21,219 nt of DNA from Burkholderia sp. Lineage in GTDB: Bacteria > Pseudomonadota > Gammaproteobacteria > Burkholderiales > Burkholderiaceae. Both the position numbers and the translations under genes were made by a program. Shown piece by piece: positions 8,262 to 16,489 of the stretch; positions within the stretch are counted from its first letter, which is position 1; each line of letters starts with the position of its first letter. The notes beneath the pieces were generated by a model. The model was not told the origin of the DNA. It was given only the letters and a program-made list of their open reading frames with translations, and searched no databases. The stretch spans positions 1 to 21,219 of the forward strand of contig NZ_JAHACR010000040.1 of NCBI RefSeq assembly GCF_018375725.1. Reading direction: 5' to 3'.

Positions 8262-8523
8262 TCGCGCGCGCCGATATCCGCGGCAGCCGGCCACCCCGGC
8301 AACGCCGCACCGGATCGCGCCCGGCACGCCGAATGCCGCACTTGAAGCACAGAACTGTACCCAGGCGGCCCGGCGCGGACTGTATATCCGATGCGCGCAA
8401 GCGTCGCAGTATCCTCATTACGGATCGTTTCGCAAGCCGTCCCGCGCGATCGCGCCGCCACCGTGAGCGGCGGATGTCCGACGGACCGATCCACTCCCCA
8501 CCCGCAGACCACCAGACAAGATC
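8262..8523. other. Spacer between moeA and moaA
   Basis: This 262-bp stretch is longer than expected inside an operon, so moaA may have its own promoter, but I see no clear -35/-10 pair. It holds a loose dyad (agcacagaactgta near 8347-8360) that partly resembles the AACTGTGCT repeats elsewhere in the window; the match is too weak to call a site. I see no convincing fold for the Moco riboswitch that precedes moaA in enterobacteria. Confidence 0.4.
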
Positions 8524-9624
8524 GTGAACGCCATCGACCCAGCTTCCGCAGATGCAGCAGCCCGCCTACGCGGGCCGGTCGGTGCCGTCGCGAACATCGT
8601 CGACACCCTCGACCGTCCGCTGCTCGACCTGCGCCTGTCCGTCATCGACCGGTGCAACTTCCGCTGCACGTACTGCATGCCGCGCGAGGTCTTCGATACG
8701 GACTACGCATTCATGCCGTCGTCCGATCGCCTGTCGTTCGATCAGATGGTCAAGATCGCGAGCGCGTTCGCGTCGCTCGGCGTCGAGAAGATCCGCATCA
8801 CCGGCGGTGAGCCGCTCTTGCGGCGCGGGCTCGAAACATTGATCGAACGGCTCGCGAAGCTGACCAGCGCGAACGGCAAGCCGCTGGAGATTGCGCTGAC
8901 GACGAACGGTTCGCTGCTCGCTGCGAAAGCGCGCACGCTGCGCGACGCCGGCCTCGATCGCGTGACGGTCAGTCTCGATGCAGTCGACGATGCGTTGTTC
9001 CGGCGCATGAGCGACGTGGATGTGCCTGTGTCGCGCATTCTCGACGGGATCGAAGCCGCGCGCGCGGCCGGACTCTCGCCGGTCAAGGTCAACGCGGTCA
9101 TCGAGCGCGGTGTGAACGACAGCCAGATCCTGCCGCTCGTCCGCCAGTTCAAGGGCACCGGCGTCGCGGTGCGTTTCATCGAATACATGGATGTCGGCGG
9201 CGCGAGCTTCTGGTCGAGCGCGAAGGTGCTCACGGCGCAGCAGACGCGCGACATCGTCGAATCCGTTTTTCCGCTCGTTCCCGCCGCCGAACAGAACCAT
9301 GCAGGCACGGCGATCAACTATCGCCATGCGGATGGCACCGGCGAGATCGGATTCATCGCGAGCGTGTCGCATCCGTTTTGCGGATCGTGCTCCCGCGCGC
9401 GCGTGTCGGCCGACGGTCAGCTCTACACGTGCCTTTTCGCGACACAGGGCACGGACCTCAAGCCCTGGCTGGCCGAGGCCGCATCCGTCGAACAACTCGC
9501 CGACACGGTTCGCAGCCGCTGGATCCGCCGCGACGATCGCTACTCCGAGCTTCGCGCGACCAAGCGTACGCGCGCGTCCGGAAAGGCCTACCCCACGGTT
9601 CGCATGTCGCTGGTCGGCGGCTGA
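8524..9624 (+). CDS. moaA: GTP 3',8-cyclase MoaA (radical SAM)
   Basis: The 366-aa radical SAM enzyme converts GTP to 3',8-cyclo-GTP, the first step of molybdopterin synthesis. The N-terminal [4Fe-4S] motif CNFRCTYC gives Cys44, Cys48 and Cys51; the SAM-binding ITGGEPLL is at 92-99. The C-terminal substrate-binding cluster uses Cys286, Cys289 and Cys303 (HPFCGSC ... YTC). The conserved C-terminal Gly-Gly that contributes to catalysis is present (MSLVGG). The start is GTG at 8524, the only one available upstream of the conserved core, and its ribosome site is weak. No moaC, the partner for the next step, is visible here, so cPMP formation must rely on a copy elsewhere. Confidence 0.95.
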   Translation: MNAIDPASADAAARLRGPVGAVANIVDTLDRPLLDLRLSVIDRCNFRCTYCMPREVFDTDYAFMPSSDRLSFDQMVKIASAFASLGVEKIRITGGEPLLRRGLETLIERLAKLTSANGKPLEIALTTNGSLLAAKARTLRDAGLDRVTVSLDAVDDALFRRMSDVDVPVSRILDGIEAARAAGLSPVKVNAVIERGVNDSQILPLVRQFKGTGVAVRFIEYMDVGGASFWSSAKVLTAQQTRDIVESVFPLVPAAEQNHAGTAINYRHADGTGEIGFIASVSHPFCGSCSRARVSADGQLYTCLFATQGTDLKPWLAEAASVEQLADTVRSRWIRRDDRYSELRATKRTRASGKAYPTVRMSLVGG

Positions 9625-9670
9625 CGCCCGCGCAGCTCATGCAAAGCGCACAGTCCAATGGAGAACGGCA

Positions 9671-10225
9671 ATGACGTCACCTCTCGATCATCACGCCACA
9701 CCGCCTGACGATGCCCGCCTCGCCGACGCGGAGTCGGGCGCGCCCGCCCATTCGCCGCCGGCCATTGCGGCAGGCTGCGAGGTGCGCGTCCAGCGCCAGC
9801 CGATCGATGTCGAATCGGAAATTACGCCGATCATGCGTAATCCCAAGGTGGGGGCGGTCGTGAACTTTCTCGGCATCGTGCGAAACTGCGGCGACGTCGA
9901 CGATGTCACCGCGCTCGAGATCGAGCATTATCCGGGGATGACCGAGCAGTCGCTCTGGAGCATCGTCGAGGAAGCGACCGCACGATGGCAGGTCGACGCA
10001 GTCAAGATCGTGCACCGCGTCGGCCGCATTACGCTCGGCCACCCGGTGGTGCTCGTCGTGGTGGCCTCGTCGCATCGCGGGGCGGCGTTCGACGCCTGCG
10101 AATTCCTGATGGATTTTCTCAAGACCCACGCGCCGTTCTGGAAGAAGGAGATCCGGCGTGACGGTGCGTCCGAATGGGTCGAAGCCAAGACGCGCGATGA
10201 ACAGGCGATGACGCGGTGGGGCTGA
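9671..10225 (+). CDS. moaE: Molybdopterin synthase catalytic (large) subunit MoaE
   Basis: The 184-aa subunit, as a heterotetramer with MoaD, adds two sulfurs to cPMP to give molybdopterin. The catalytic lysines of the family appear in DFLKTHAPFWKKE (Lys151 and Lys158); SSHRGAAFDACEFLMD precedes them. The ATG at 9671 has GGAG 8 bases upstream. The first 35 or so residues (Ala/Pro/Asp-rich, with no fold evident) extend beyond the usual 150-aa MoaE. The longer open frame back to 9191 overlaps moaA and is spurious. moaD follows 43 bases later, in the reverse of the more common moaD-moaE order. Confidence 0.95.
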   Translation: MTSPLDHHATPPDDARLADAESGAPAHSPPAIAAGCEVRVQRQPIDVESEITPIMRNPKVGAVVNFLGIVRNCGDVDDVTALEIEHYPGMTEQSLWSIVEEATARWQVDAVKIVHRVGRITLGHPVVLVVVASSHRGAAFDACEFLMDFLKTHAPFWKKEIRRDGASEWVEAKTRDEQAMTRWG

Positions 10226-10268
10226 CGTGCCGGCCGCCCGCATCGACACCGGCAACGGATAGACACTC

Positions 10269-10526
10269 ATGAAACTGACCATCAAGTATTTCGCGAGCAT
10301 TCGCGAACAGCTCGGCATCGATCACGAGATCGTGGAAATCGACGAGCCCGCGTTGACCATGGACGCGCTGCGCGCCAGGCTGGCATCGCGCGACGAGCGC
10401 AATGGCGAAGCGTTGCACGCGAGCCGGCCGATCCGGATGGCCGTCAACTTCGAGATGGTCGACGAAATGTTCGTCGTGCGCGAAGACAGCGAGGTTGCCT
10501 TTTTCCCGCCCGTCACGGGCGGCTGA
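10269..10526 (+). CDS. moaD: Molybdopterin synthase sulfur-carrier (small) subunit MoaD
   Basis: An 85-aa ubiquitin-like protein that carries sulfur as a C-terminal thiocarboxylate. The tail PPVTGG ends in the required Gly-Gly, and the start MKLTIKYFASIREQLG is typical of the family's first beta strand and helix. It lies 43 bases after moaE and is the last gene of the plus-strand cofactor group. It would be adenylylated by a MoeB-type enzyme, which is not in this window. Confidence 0.95.
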   Translation: MKLTIKYFASIREQLGIDHEIVEIDEPALTMDALRARLASRDERNGEALHASRPIRMAVNFEMVDEMFVVREDSEVAFFPPVTGG

Positions 10527-10580
10527 CGAGCGTCGCCGGATGCGCGCGCGATGCGCGAATCGCATCACGACGGCAAGTAC

Positions 10581-10670
10581 GCCGGCGTCAACCGCCGGCA
10601 CACGCGACACAGCGGCCGACGCCACGCCGCGCCGCGTCGTCGCTTACCCGGACACCGGGCATCCGCCCGG
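10581..10670. other. Convergent gap between moaD and the MocR gene, with two short hairpins
   Basis: The 155-bp gap holds two GC-rich inverted repeats: gccggcg/cgccggc at 10581-10587 and 10593-10599 (5-base loop), and ccgggc/gcccgg at 10655-10660 and 10665-10670 (4-base loop). Neither has a T-run, so they are only weak terminator candidates for the two convergent genes. Confidence 0.25.
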
Positions 10671-10681
10671 ACCGCGCCCCC

Positions 10682-12106
10682 TCAGCGCGCGCAAGACGCG
10701 GCGATCTTGCCGACGGTGATCACCGCCTGCTCGACTTCGCTCGACCACGGGCTGCTGTAGTTGAGCCGGATGAAATTCCTGAAGTTGTCCGAGATCGAGA
10801 ACATATAACCCGGCCCGATGGTGATGCCCTGCTCGAGCGCGAGCTGATACAGCCGCATCGCGTCGATCTTCTGCGGCAGTTCGATCCACAGCACGTAACC
10901 GCCGGCCGGGCTGGACATCCGCGTCCCCTCGGGAAAGAACCGCGACACCATCGCCCGCATCAGGTTCGCCTGCTGCGCATAGGCCTTGCGGATCCGCCGC
11001 AGGTGATGCTCGTAGCCGTCACGTTCGAGGAATTCCGCGATCGCGAGTTGCGAGATGGAAGGCGTCGACAACGTATTCAGGAACTTGAGCTTCTCGACCT
11101 GATCGCGATAGCGGCCCGGCAGTGCCCAGCCGACCCGGTAGGCGGCCGTCAGGCTCTTCGAGAACGACGAGCAGTGCAGCACCAGCCCCTTCTTGTCATA
11201 GGACTTTAGCGTGCTCGGGTGGGTGTTGCCGAAATACAGCTCGTTATAGACGCCGTTCTCGATGATCGGCAGGTCGGCCTTCGTCGCGAAATCGACCAGC
11301 TCGCGCTTGCGCTCTTCCGGCATCTGGAAGCCGAGCGGATTCTGAAAGTTCGGCATGACCATGCACGCCGCCACCGGCTGCGATTTCACGATCGCCGCGA
11401 GCGCCGCGATATCGATGCCGTATTCCGGATGCGTCGACACCTCGATCGCCTTCATGCCCATGCGTTCGATCGCATGCAGCATCGCGTAGAACGTCGGCGA
11501 CTCGACGGCGATCACGTCGCCCGGCTTCGCCACCGCCTGCAGACAAAGATTGATGGCCTCCGTCGCGCCGATCGTGATGATGATCTCGTTCGGATCGACC
11601 GACATGCCGTTCTCGAGATAGCGGCGCGCGATCTGGCGCACGAGTCTCGGATTGCCGGGCGGGAGCGCTTCCGTCACGCCCCACAGCGCCCGGTCGCGGC
11701 CGGCCGCATACGCGTAGCGATTCAGCTTTTCGAAAGGGAACAGGCTCGCGTCCGGATAGGGCGAGCCGAGCGGCACGGCATCGTCGGTGCCGATCGAGCG
11801 CAGTGTCGACAGCACCAGCCGGCTGACATCCACCGACGCCGACATGGCGATCGGCTTCGACGCCTGAAGTTCGGGCAACTGCCGTTTGGCGTCGTTGCGG
11901 CGCAGGCTGACGAAATAACCCGACTGCGGCCGGCTCTCCAGCAGGCCGCGGCTTTCGAGCAGCAGATACGCGTGGAGCACGGTGGTGATGCTGATCCGGT
12001 GCTGCTGGCTGGCCTGCCGCACCGACGGGATGCGGTCGCCGTGCCGGTACACGCCCTGACGGATCAGCCGTTCGATGTCGTCCGCAAGCTTTTCGTAGAG
12101 TTTCAT
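10682..12106 (-). CDS. MocR-type regulator: GntR HTH fused to PLP aminotransferase domain
   Basis: The 474-aa cytoplasmic transcription factor resembles E. coli YdcR in length and layout. Residues 1-70 are a GntR winged helix (MKLYEKLADDIERLI, GDRIPSVRQASQQHRISITT, RGLLESRPQSGYFV). A short linker leads to a fold-type I aminotransferase domain from about residue 110, with IGATEAINLCL, ESPTFYAML, PNFQNPLG and the PLP-binding SSFSKSL (Lys317). The position that usually holds the Asp contacting the PLP ring nitrogen reads ENGVY (Asn284), so catalysis may be lost while ligand sensing remains. The ATG at 12106 has GAGGGAG upstream. Its targets are unknown; a 14-base sequence in its own upstream region recurs between cydA and fdhD, making those genes candidates. 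Confidence 0.88.
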   Translation of the reverse strand: MKLYEKLADDIERLIRQGVYRHGDRIPSVRQASQQHRISITTVLHAYLLLESRGLLESRPQSGYFVSLRRNDAKRQLPELQASKPIAMSASVDVSRLVLSTLRSIGTDDAVPLGSPYPDASLFPFEKLNRYAYAAGRDRALWGVTEALPPGNPRLVRQIARRYLENGMSVDPNEIIITIGATEAINLCLQAVAKPGDVIAVESPTFYAMLHAIERMGMKAIEVSTHPEYGIDIAALAAIVKSQPVAACMVMPNFQNPLGFQMPEERKRELVDFATKADLPIIENGVYNELYFGNTHPSTLKSYDKKGLVLHCSSFSKSLTAAYRVGWALPGRYRDQVEKLKFLNTLSTPSISQLAIAEFLERDGYEHHLRRIRKAYAQQANLMRAMVSRFFPEGTRMSSPAGGYVLWIELPQKIDAMRLYQLALEQGITIGPGYMFSISDNFRNFIRLNYSSPWSSEVEQAVITVGKIAASCAR

Positions 12107-12462
12107 CGCGCGCGCTCCCTCGGTGCATCGCCGGCCGGCAACGCGCAACTGCCGCTGCCGAACTCACTCAGTTGGTTTTGTTTGAACGACACTCGGCGGA
12201 CGCTGGCGGCGCCCCATTCCTTGATCGGATCGGGCGCGATGGTTTCGAGGATCTGCCGGCCCGCAGCCGGACGCCGACACATGCCGACGCTCCCCTTCGC
12301 TCTCACCATGCCCATCACCTGCGCTCCAGTTGAATATGCGTCGCAAGCCTCCGCCGCCGGGAACCGGCCCATGCTGCGTGGGGCTTGTCGCGCGGCGTAC
12401 CGCACGTGTGCGTTTGGTCGAGCGAGTATAAAAGTGACCCGCAGTTCGCTGAGCGCACACAT
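12103..12462 (-). CDS. Possible 119-aa ORF overlapping the MocR start
   Basis: No family is recognised. The frame starts with ATG at 12462, ends in an ATGA overlap with the MocR gene, and its 3' two-thirds has the strong G/C bias at third codon positions typical of real genes here. Against it, the composition is odd (many Arg, Ala and Gly), there is no clear domain or membrane segment, the start has no good ribosome site, and high-GC DNA gives such frames by chance. It may instead be the leader of the regulator mRNA. Confidence 0.22.
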   Translation of the reverse strand: MCALSELRVTFILARPNAHVRYAARQAPRSMGRFPAAEACDAYSTGAQVMGMVRAKGSVGMCRRPAAGRQILETIAPDPIKEWGAASVRRVSFKQNQLSEFGSGSCALPAGDAPRERAR

Positions 12463-12473
12463 TCAGACGGAAT

Positions 12474-12487
12474 AATAGAGCACAGTT
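12474..12487 (-). repeat. Copy of the AACTGTGCTCTATT repeat upstream of the MocR gene
   Basis: Read on the minus strand this is AACTGTGCTCTATT, identical over 14 bases to 5997-6010. It overlaps the -10 element of the candidate promoter at 12484-12513, as an autorepression operator would. A shorter AGCACAGT match occurs at 12783-12790 in the same spacer. Confidence 0.35.
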
Positions 12488-12513
12488 TACTTACGTTTTC
12501 ATTATTTTGACAA
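12484..12513 (-). promoter_or_regulatory. Candidate sigma-70 promoter for the MocR-type gene
   Basis: On the minus strand TTGTCA (12513-12508) and TAAACT (12489-12484) are separated by 18 bp in the most AT-rich part of the spacer. The -10 matches only 4 of 6 bases. A start near 12477 would leave a leader of about 370 bases before the regulator gene, so other promoters closer in are possible. Confidence 0.3.
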
Positions 12514-12949
12514 CTGTAGTTGGGACGCGTACTACGCGTTTGCGTGGAAAGCGCATCCTGAAGGCGAGCGGAACCGGTACCTGCGACCGTCATTGTCCGG
12601 CGCCCGCGAGCCGCTGCCGGCTCCGTGGAAAGGTGAAATTGTGACGCGATGCGAGTTGCATTGTCGGTCGGACGGATGCTGTCCGAGTCTCCGGAAAGTG
12701 GAACGATTGTCACCTCGTGCGCAAGTATCGCAATAATAAAGGGACACGTCACGATCCGAAGTATTACAAGGTGTACAGGACAAGCACAGTCCAGCTCGAT
12801 CCGCCCCGAACGGACGGGTGCGCGTACTCCGCCGACAGGTGGCGGCCACGACTCCGACGCTGCGTCGGCGGTCAGCCGGGGCGCGCGAGCGCTGAGGGCC
12901 GGGCGCGTGCCCGTACCCGCATGACGGGCCGGAACCGGCTCCGCCGTCG

Positions 12950-14158
12950 TCAGGCATCCAGCCCCTTCTGCACATACCAGGACAGCGGCAACGTCAACAG
13001 GAGAATCGCCGCCAGCGCGGTCAATGCCACCGGGACGCCCGCGACGTCGCCGAGACGACCGAACACGACGGGAGACAGCGCACCGCTGCCGATCGTGCAG
13101 GTATAGAACAGCGCGAATGCCTGCTCGCGCTTGCCCACGCCCGCCAGTTCCGGGACGACGCCGTACAGCACCGACGACGTTCCGTTCAGCGCGAGCCCGA
13201 GCAACGGCAGCATCGCCATCATCGCGACCAGCGGCGAAAACACCGCCAGCAGGATCAGCAACGATGTCGCGGACTCGGTCAGCCACACGGTCTTCATCAT
13301 GCCGATGCGCGCCCCCAGATAACCGCAGAACAGCTTGCCGAACGCGCCGCCGATGAACAGCAACGTCAGGGCCAGACCGATGCCCGCCGTGCCCGCGCCT
13401 TTGCTCTTCAGCAGAAACGGCAGGAAAGTGAGAAACCCCATCCGCACCGCGCTGTCCAGCGTGCCGGTCGCGAGCAGCGCCCGCAGCCCGCTTGCCGAGC
13501 CCGGCCCGGCCACGGCGCTTCGCGCTTTGTCATGCTGCGGACGCGCGGCCGTTTGCGCCGGGATCAGCCACCACAGCAGGACGGCGGCAGCGAGGCCGAG
13601 CAACCCGATCAGCGTGGCGCTGGTGCGCCAGCTCACGACGGTCAGCAGCAAGCCGACCAGGCCAGGGATCAGCGTCTTGCCGATATCGCCCGCGAAGTTG
13701 TACTGCGACAGCGCCTCCTTGACGCCGCCACCTCCTTCGTAGGCGTCGGTGACCATGGACGAAGCCAGCGGATGTTGCGTGCTCGCCCCGAGTCCGCCGA
13801 GCATCAATGCACACAGCAAGACCGCGAGACCGCCGGCATGCCCGGCGATCAGGTACGCGACGCCGGCAAGCGCCGTCCCGCCGAGCAGCATGCGTTCGCG
13901 CCCCCAGCGCTTCGCGGCACGGCTCGCCAGCAGCTGGAAGCCGGCCATGATTCCTGAATAGGAACCGCGCAGCAAACCGACCTGCACATAGTTGATTCCG
14001 AACTGGGCCTGCCAGATCGGCAGCAAGACGTAGACGACGTCGGTCAGGCCATCGTGTACCGCGTGGGCGCCGCAGGCCGCGACCAATGACCGGCGACGCA
14101 CGGCGGCGTCGTTGGAACGTGTGGTCTGGCGGGGAACTTCGGCTTTCAGGTCGCTCAT
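12950..14158 (-). CDS. MFS transporter, fosmidomycin-resistance-like
   Basis: The 402-aa inner-membrane protein has about 12 hydrophobic helices in two halves. After a polar N-terminus (MSDLKAEVPRQTTRSNDA), helix 1 begins at SLVAACGAHAVHDGLTDVVY. The loop between helices 2 and 3 has RAAKRWGRERMLL, the usual MFS charged motif, and GLGASTQHPLASSMVTDAY resembles the helix 4 region of Fsr-type carriers. The ATG at 14158 is chosen because the open frame upstream to 14470 has no membrane character; its ribosome site is weak. The substrate is unknown and could be a drug or a small organic acid. It is transcribed in the direction of the MocR gene but lies 843 bp from it, so co-regulation is possible but unproven. 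Confidence 0.85.
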   Translation of the reverse strand: MSDLKAEVPRQTTRSNDAAVRRRSLVAACGAHAVHDGLTDVVYVLLPIWQAQFGINYVQVGLLRGSYSGIMAGFQLLASRAAKRWGRERMLLGGTALAGVAYLIAGHAGGLAVLLCALMLGGLGASTQHPLASSMVTDAYEGGGGVKEALSQYNFAGDIGKTLIPGLVGLLLTVVSWRTSATLIGLLGLAAAVLLWWLIPAQTAARPQHDKARSAVAGPGSASGLRALLATGTLDSAVRMGFLTFLPFLLKSKGAGTAGIGLALTLLFIGGAFGKLFCGYLGARIGMMKTVWLTESATSLLILLAVFSPLVAMMAMLPLLGLALNGTSSVLYGVVPELAGVGKREQAFALFYTCTIGSGALSPVVFGRLGDVAGVPVALTALAAILLLTLPLSWYVQKGLDA

Positions 14159-14474
14159 CTTGTCGTCGCGGTGGCGCGGGAGATTCGAAGCATTTTCCCA
14201 GTTTTCAACCCGACCGGTATTTCCGGCGCGGGTCGCGAGCGGTGTCCCCGCTGGAGCGGCTGCGCCGGCATTCGGCGTGATGCGCACCCGTCTCGCATGG
14301 ATCCGCGGCGCCGATCGGGACAGTGCTCCACCGATGCCGCCGGACCGCAGCACGATGCCCGGTGTACGGACAAGCGCCTTGTCCGCGATAAAACGAAGAC
14401 CGGCTGCTACCGGACGATCGTGCCGACCATCGCGGCCACGCGATCCATTTCCTTCTGCGATCCGCCCCAAGACA
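14159..14474. other. Spacer between bcpB and the MFS gene, with a hairpin
   Basis: There are 316 bp without a credible gene; the frames crossing it are shadows. An 8-bp perfect inverted repeat with a 3-base loop (cggacaag/cttgtccg, 14367-14385) lies about 90 bases past the bcpB stop on the transcribed strand. It has no T-run beyond it on that strand, so it is only a possible processing or termination hairpin for the CDI operon. Confidence 0.4.
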
Positions 14475-16211
14475 TCACAATTGCGCCGTGAGTTGAAACC
14501 CGAACGTCATCCGTACCGCGGGGAACTCGGACGGCTTATAGACGGGCGCACCAGTAAACAGGTCGTAGCCGTAGCTGCCAAAGCGCGTCGCGACGCTGCC
14601 CTTGACGCCGATCACGGCGCCCGCCAGTTGCGTGTCGGCGAGAGCGACTGGCTGCGGGCCCCACACGCGACCGTAGTCGATACCGGCGTACACCGCCTGC
14701 CCGGTTCGACCAATCGGTGCCTGCAGTTCGTTGCGCCAGTAGAAGCCACGGGAGGCGGCCAGCATTGTCTCCCCGTCGAATCCGCGTACGGTGTAACGGC
14801 TGCCGATTGTCAAGTCATCGATGTAGTACAGCGTATTGCCCGTGTATTGGCCGTGGAATGTCGTCACGTAGCGGAACGGCTGCCGCGCGATCGCGAACGG
14901 CACCGACAGGTTCGCGTCGAGCACGGCCATCTTGTAACGATAGGTCGGGCCGCCGTCGACTGCCAGCATGTCGTCCTGCGCGCCGAATGCGCCGATGCCC
15001 TGCCGGTACGCGAGCGTGCCGTCGAACTGAGCATTGCCGAAATAGTGGCGATCGGTCAGGCCGAACTCGACGAACGTGTTGTTGCGGCGCTGCTGTGGGA
15101 TCTCGGTGTCTTCGATAAAACTTTGTCCAAAACGGCGCGACAGGCGAACGTACGCGCCGAACACATCGTTCTGACTACGCGACAGCACGCGGTTCAGCTT
15201 GAGGTCGACCGTCTTCGAATTGCCGCTCGCGACGAATGTCTGATTCACGCCAGCAATCTGCTGGTAGTACGTGTTCGTGTAAGCGGACAGCGTGGCCGTC
15301 CAGTAGCCCCACGGGATCGAGTAGAAGCCGTTCCAGCCGTGCGAGCCGAGGCGCTTGTCACCAAATTCCAGATCCTGGCTCACGCCGACGTTGAAAATGT
15401 CGTTCAGGCCGAGCGGATTGTCGATGCCGAGCGACAGATTGCCTTGCAGCTTGCCAGTCGCACGCGTACCGGAGTTGTCGATCGACGCGACGACAGTCCA
15501 CGGTTTGCCTCGCTTCACGTCGAGCACGACGTCGCTTTCGCCGGGCAGCTCGCCCGGAACGAGTTGCATCGACACGTCCTGGCTCGACACGCGCTTCATC
15601 TGCTCCAGACCTTGCTCAAGGTCGCGCAGGTTCAGCAGTTCGCCGTCGCCGTTCGGGAAGGCGGTCTTCCAGGTGCCGCGGAGCTTTTCGTCGGCGAAGC
15701 GCACATGGCGGATGACACCGGGGATCAGCGAGAGCTTCAGCGTGCCGGTCGACAGATCTTGTTCGGGCAACAGCACGCGCGTCGTGACATACCCGTGCGC
15801 CAGAATCGCCTGCGACAGGCCCTTGACGAGCACGTCGAGGCCTTGTTTGCCGACGCACTGGCCGGCGTAGTGCTCGAGCCATTCGCGCGCGAAGGCGAAT
15901 CGATCCATCGGCAACGCCGACGCGCCTTGCGATTTGACGGAAGCGGGCAGCGCGTCGGGTACGTCGAGTGCGAAACGCTCGATCCGAAAGCAGGGCATCT
16001 CCGACGGCAGCGCGGGATACCCTGCGCTCGCCGTTACGCTCGAACGCACCCCGGGCGCTGTGACGGTCCGTTCGCGCTCGCGCGCTTCTTCCTGCTGTCG
16101 GATTTGCTGGTCGTTGCCCGAAATGATCGGGCGAGGAGCTTCTTGCGCCGACACGGCCATTGGAATCAGCCATGCGGCCGACAGCAGCACGACCGGGATA
16201 CGGATTGTCAT
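14475..16211 (-). CDS. bcpB: BcpB/CdiB, outer-membrane TpsB transporter for BcpA
   Basis: The 578-aa two-partner-secretion transporter belongs to the ShlB/FhaC/CdiB family and exports BcpA across the outer membrane. It has a Sec signal peptide (about residues 1-22, cleaved near AVSA), then a Gln/Glu/Arg-rich helix (NDQQIRQQEEARERERT) like the FhaC plug helix. Two POTRA domains follow (first from CFRIERFALDVPD, second around LKLSLIPGVIRHVRFADEKL), then a 16-strand-type beta barrel. The conserved loop 6 motif VRGF is at 475-478. The ATG at 16211 is 24 bases after the bcpO stop. It is the last gene of the locus and looks intact. A diverged, truncated copy of its first 118 codons lies at 18684-19038. 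Confidence 0.93.
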   Translation of the reverse strand: MTIRIPVVLLSAAWLIPMAVSAQEAPRPIISGNDQQIRQQEEARERERTVTAPGVRSSVTASAGYPALPSEMPCFRIERFALDVPDALPASVKSQGASALPMDRFAFAREWLEHYAGQCVGKQGLDVLVKGLSQAILAHGYVTTRVLLPEQDLSTGTLKLSLIPGVIRHVRFADEKLRGTWKTAFPNGDGELLNLRDLEQGLEQMKRVSSQDVSMQLVPGELPGESDVVLDVKRGKPWTVVASIDNSGTRATGKLQGNLSLGIDNPLGLNDIFNVGVSQDLEFGDKRLGSHGWNGFYSIPWGYWTATLSAYTNTYYQQIAGVNQTFVASGNSKTVDLKLNRVLSRSQNDVFGAYVRLSRRFGQSFIEDTEIPQQRRNNTFVEFGLTDRHYFGNAQFDGTLAYRQGIGAFGAQDDMLAVDGGPTYRYKMAVLDANLSVPFAIARQPFRYVTTFHGQYTGNTLYYIDDLTIGSRYTVRGFDGETMLAASRGFYWRNELQAPIGRTGQAVYAGIDYGRVWGPQPVALADTQLAGAVIGVKGSVATRFGSYGYDLFTGAPVYKPSEFPAVRMTFGFQLTAQL

Positions 16212-16235
16212 AAATGTGGTGTTGTTAGCTCGACT

Positions 16236-16457
16236 TTATGGTTTGGGTGCTAAATGTCCCGGAATCCAAACCCATTCGGTACCGCTCCATTTCCAGAAGC
16301 CCATGACCCAGATCGTGCTCGACCACGACGGCAACACGGGCTCCATTTCCGGTTTCGGCGGAGGACGCGGAGGTGCATCAGGTGGCACGGTCTCGCATGC
16401 CGCGAGAAGCGTCGACATGACAAACGCTAGGGCCATGGGCCATTTGGATTTCTTCAT
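16236..16457 (-). CDS. bcpO: BcpO, small outer-membrane lipoprotein of the CDI locus
   Basis: The 73-aa lipoprotein begins at ATG 16457, with GAGG placed well upstream; the GTG further out (16493) overlaps the Imm49 gene. The signal peptide MKKSKWPMALAFVMSTLLAAC has a good lipobox (LLAAC), and Cys21 would be lipidated. The mature part is Pro-rich (VPPDAPPRPPPKPEMEP) and ends in a Trp-rich segment (FWKWSGTEWVWIPGH). Such a lipoprotein between the immunity gene and bcpB marks Burkholderia-type bcpAIOB loci. Its exact role is not settled; it has been linked to efficient CDI in Burkholderia. Confidence 0.85.
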   Translation of the reverse strand: MKKSKWPMALAFVMSTLLAACETVPPDAPPRPPPKPEMEPVLPSWSSTIWVMGFWKWSGTEWVWIPGHLAPKP

Positions 16458-16489
16458 CGTTGCCTCAAAGCGAGTGCGATGTGCGCCGA

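Larger units (their letters stand above)
12107..12949. other. Long spacer upstream of the MocR gene
   Basis: There are 843 bp between two minus-strand genes (MFS transporter end at 12950, MocR start at 12106). Apart from the doubtful 119-aa frame I see no gene. The stretches 12420-12540 and 12700-12780 are distinctly AT-richer than the surroundings and look regulatory. The first holds a candidate minus-strand promoter and the copy of the shared 14-base repeat. No terminator or mobile-element ends were found. Confidence 0.55.

Noticed and set aside
6468..8327. 619-aa minus-strand frame opposite fdhD and moeA
   Set aside because: Arg/Ala/His-rich shadow spanning two genes and their junction; no family signature.
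8262..8523. Moco riboswitch upstream of moaA
   Set aside because: The enterobacterial Moco RNA precedes moaA, but I could not find its conserved paired elements here. A covariance search with the Rfam Moco model would settle it.
12928..12939. gccggaaccggc palindrome after the MFS gene as a terminator
   Set aside because: The loop would be only two bases and there is no T-run; too small to support.
12315..13286. 323-aa minus-strand frame across the MFS 3' end and the spacer
   Set aside because: It overlaps the MFS gene in another frame and has no domain; GC-driven.
14112..16253. 713-aa plus-strand frame opposite bcpB
   Set aside because: It is the antisense shadow of bcpB. Its translation is rich in Arg, Ala, His and Val with no domain, whereas the minus strand gives a clear TpsB transporter.
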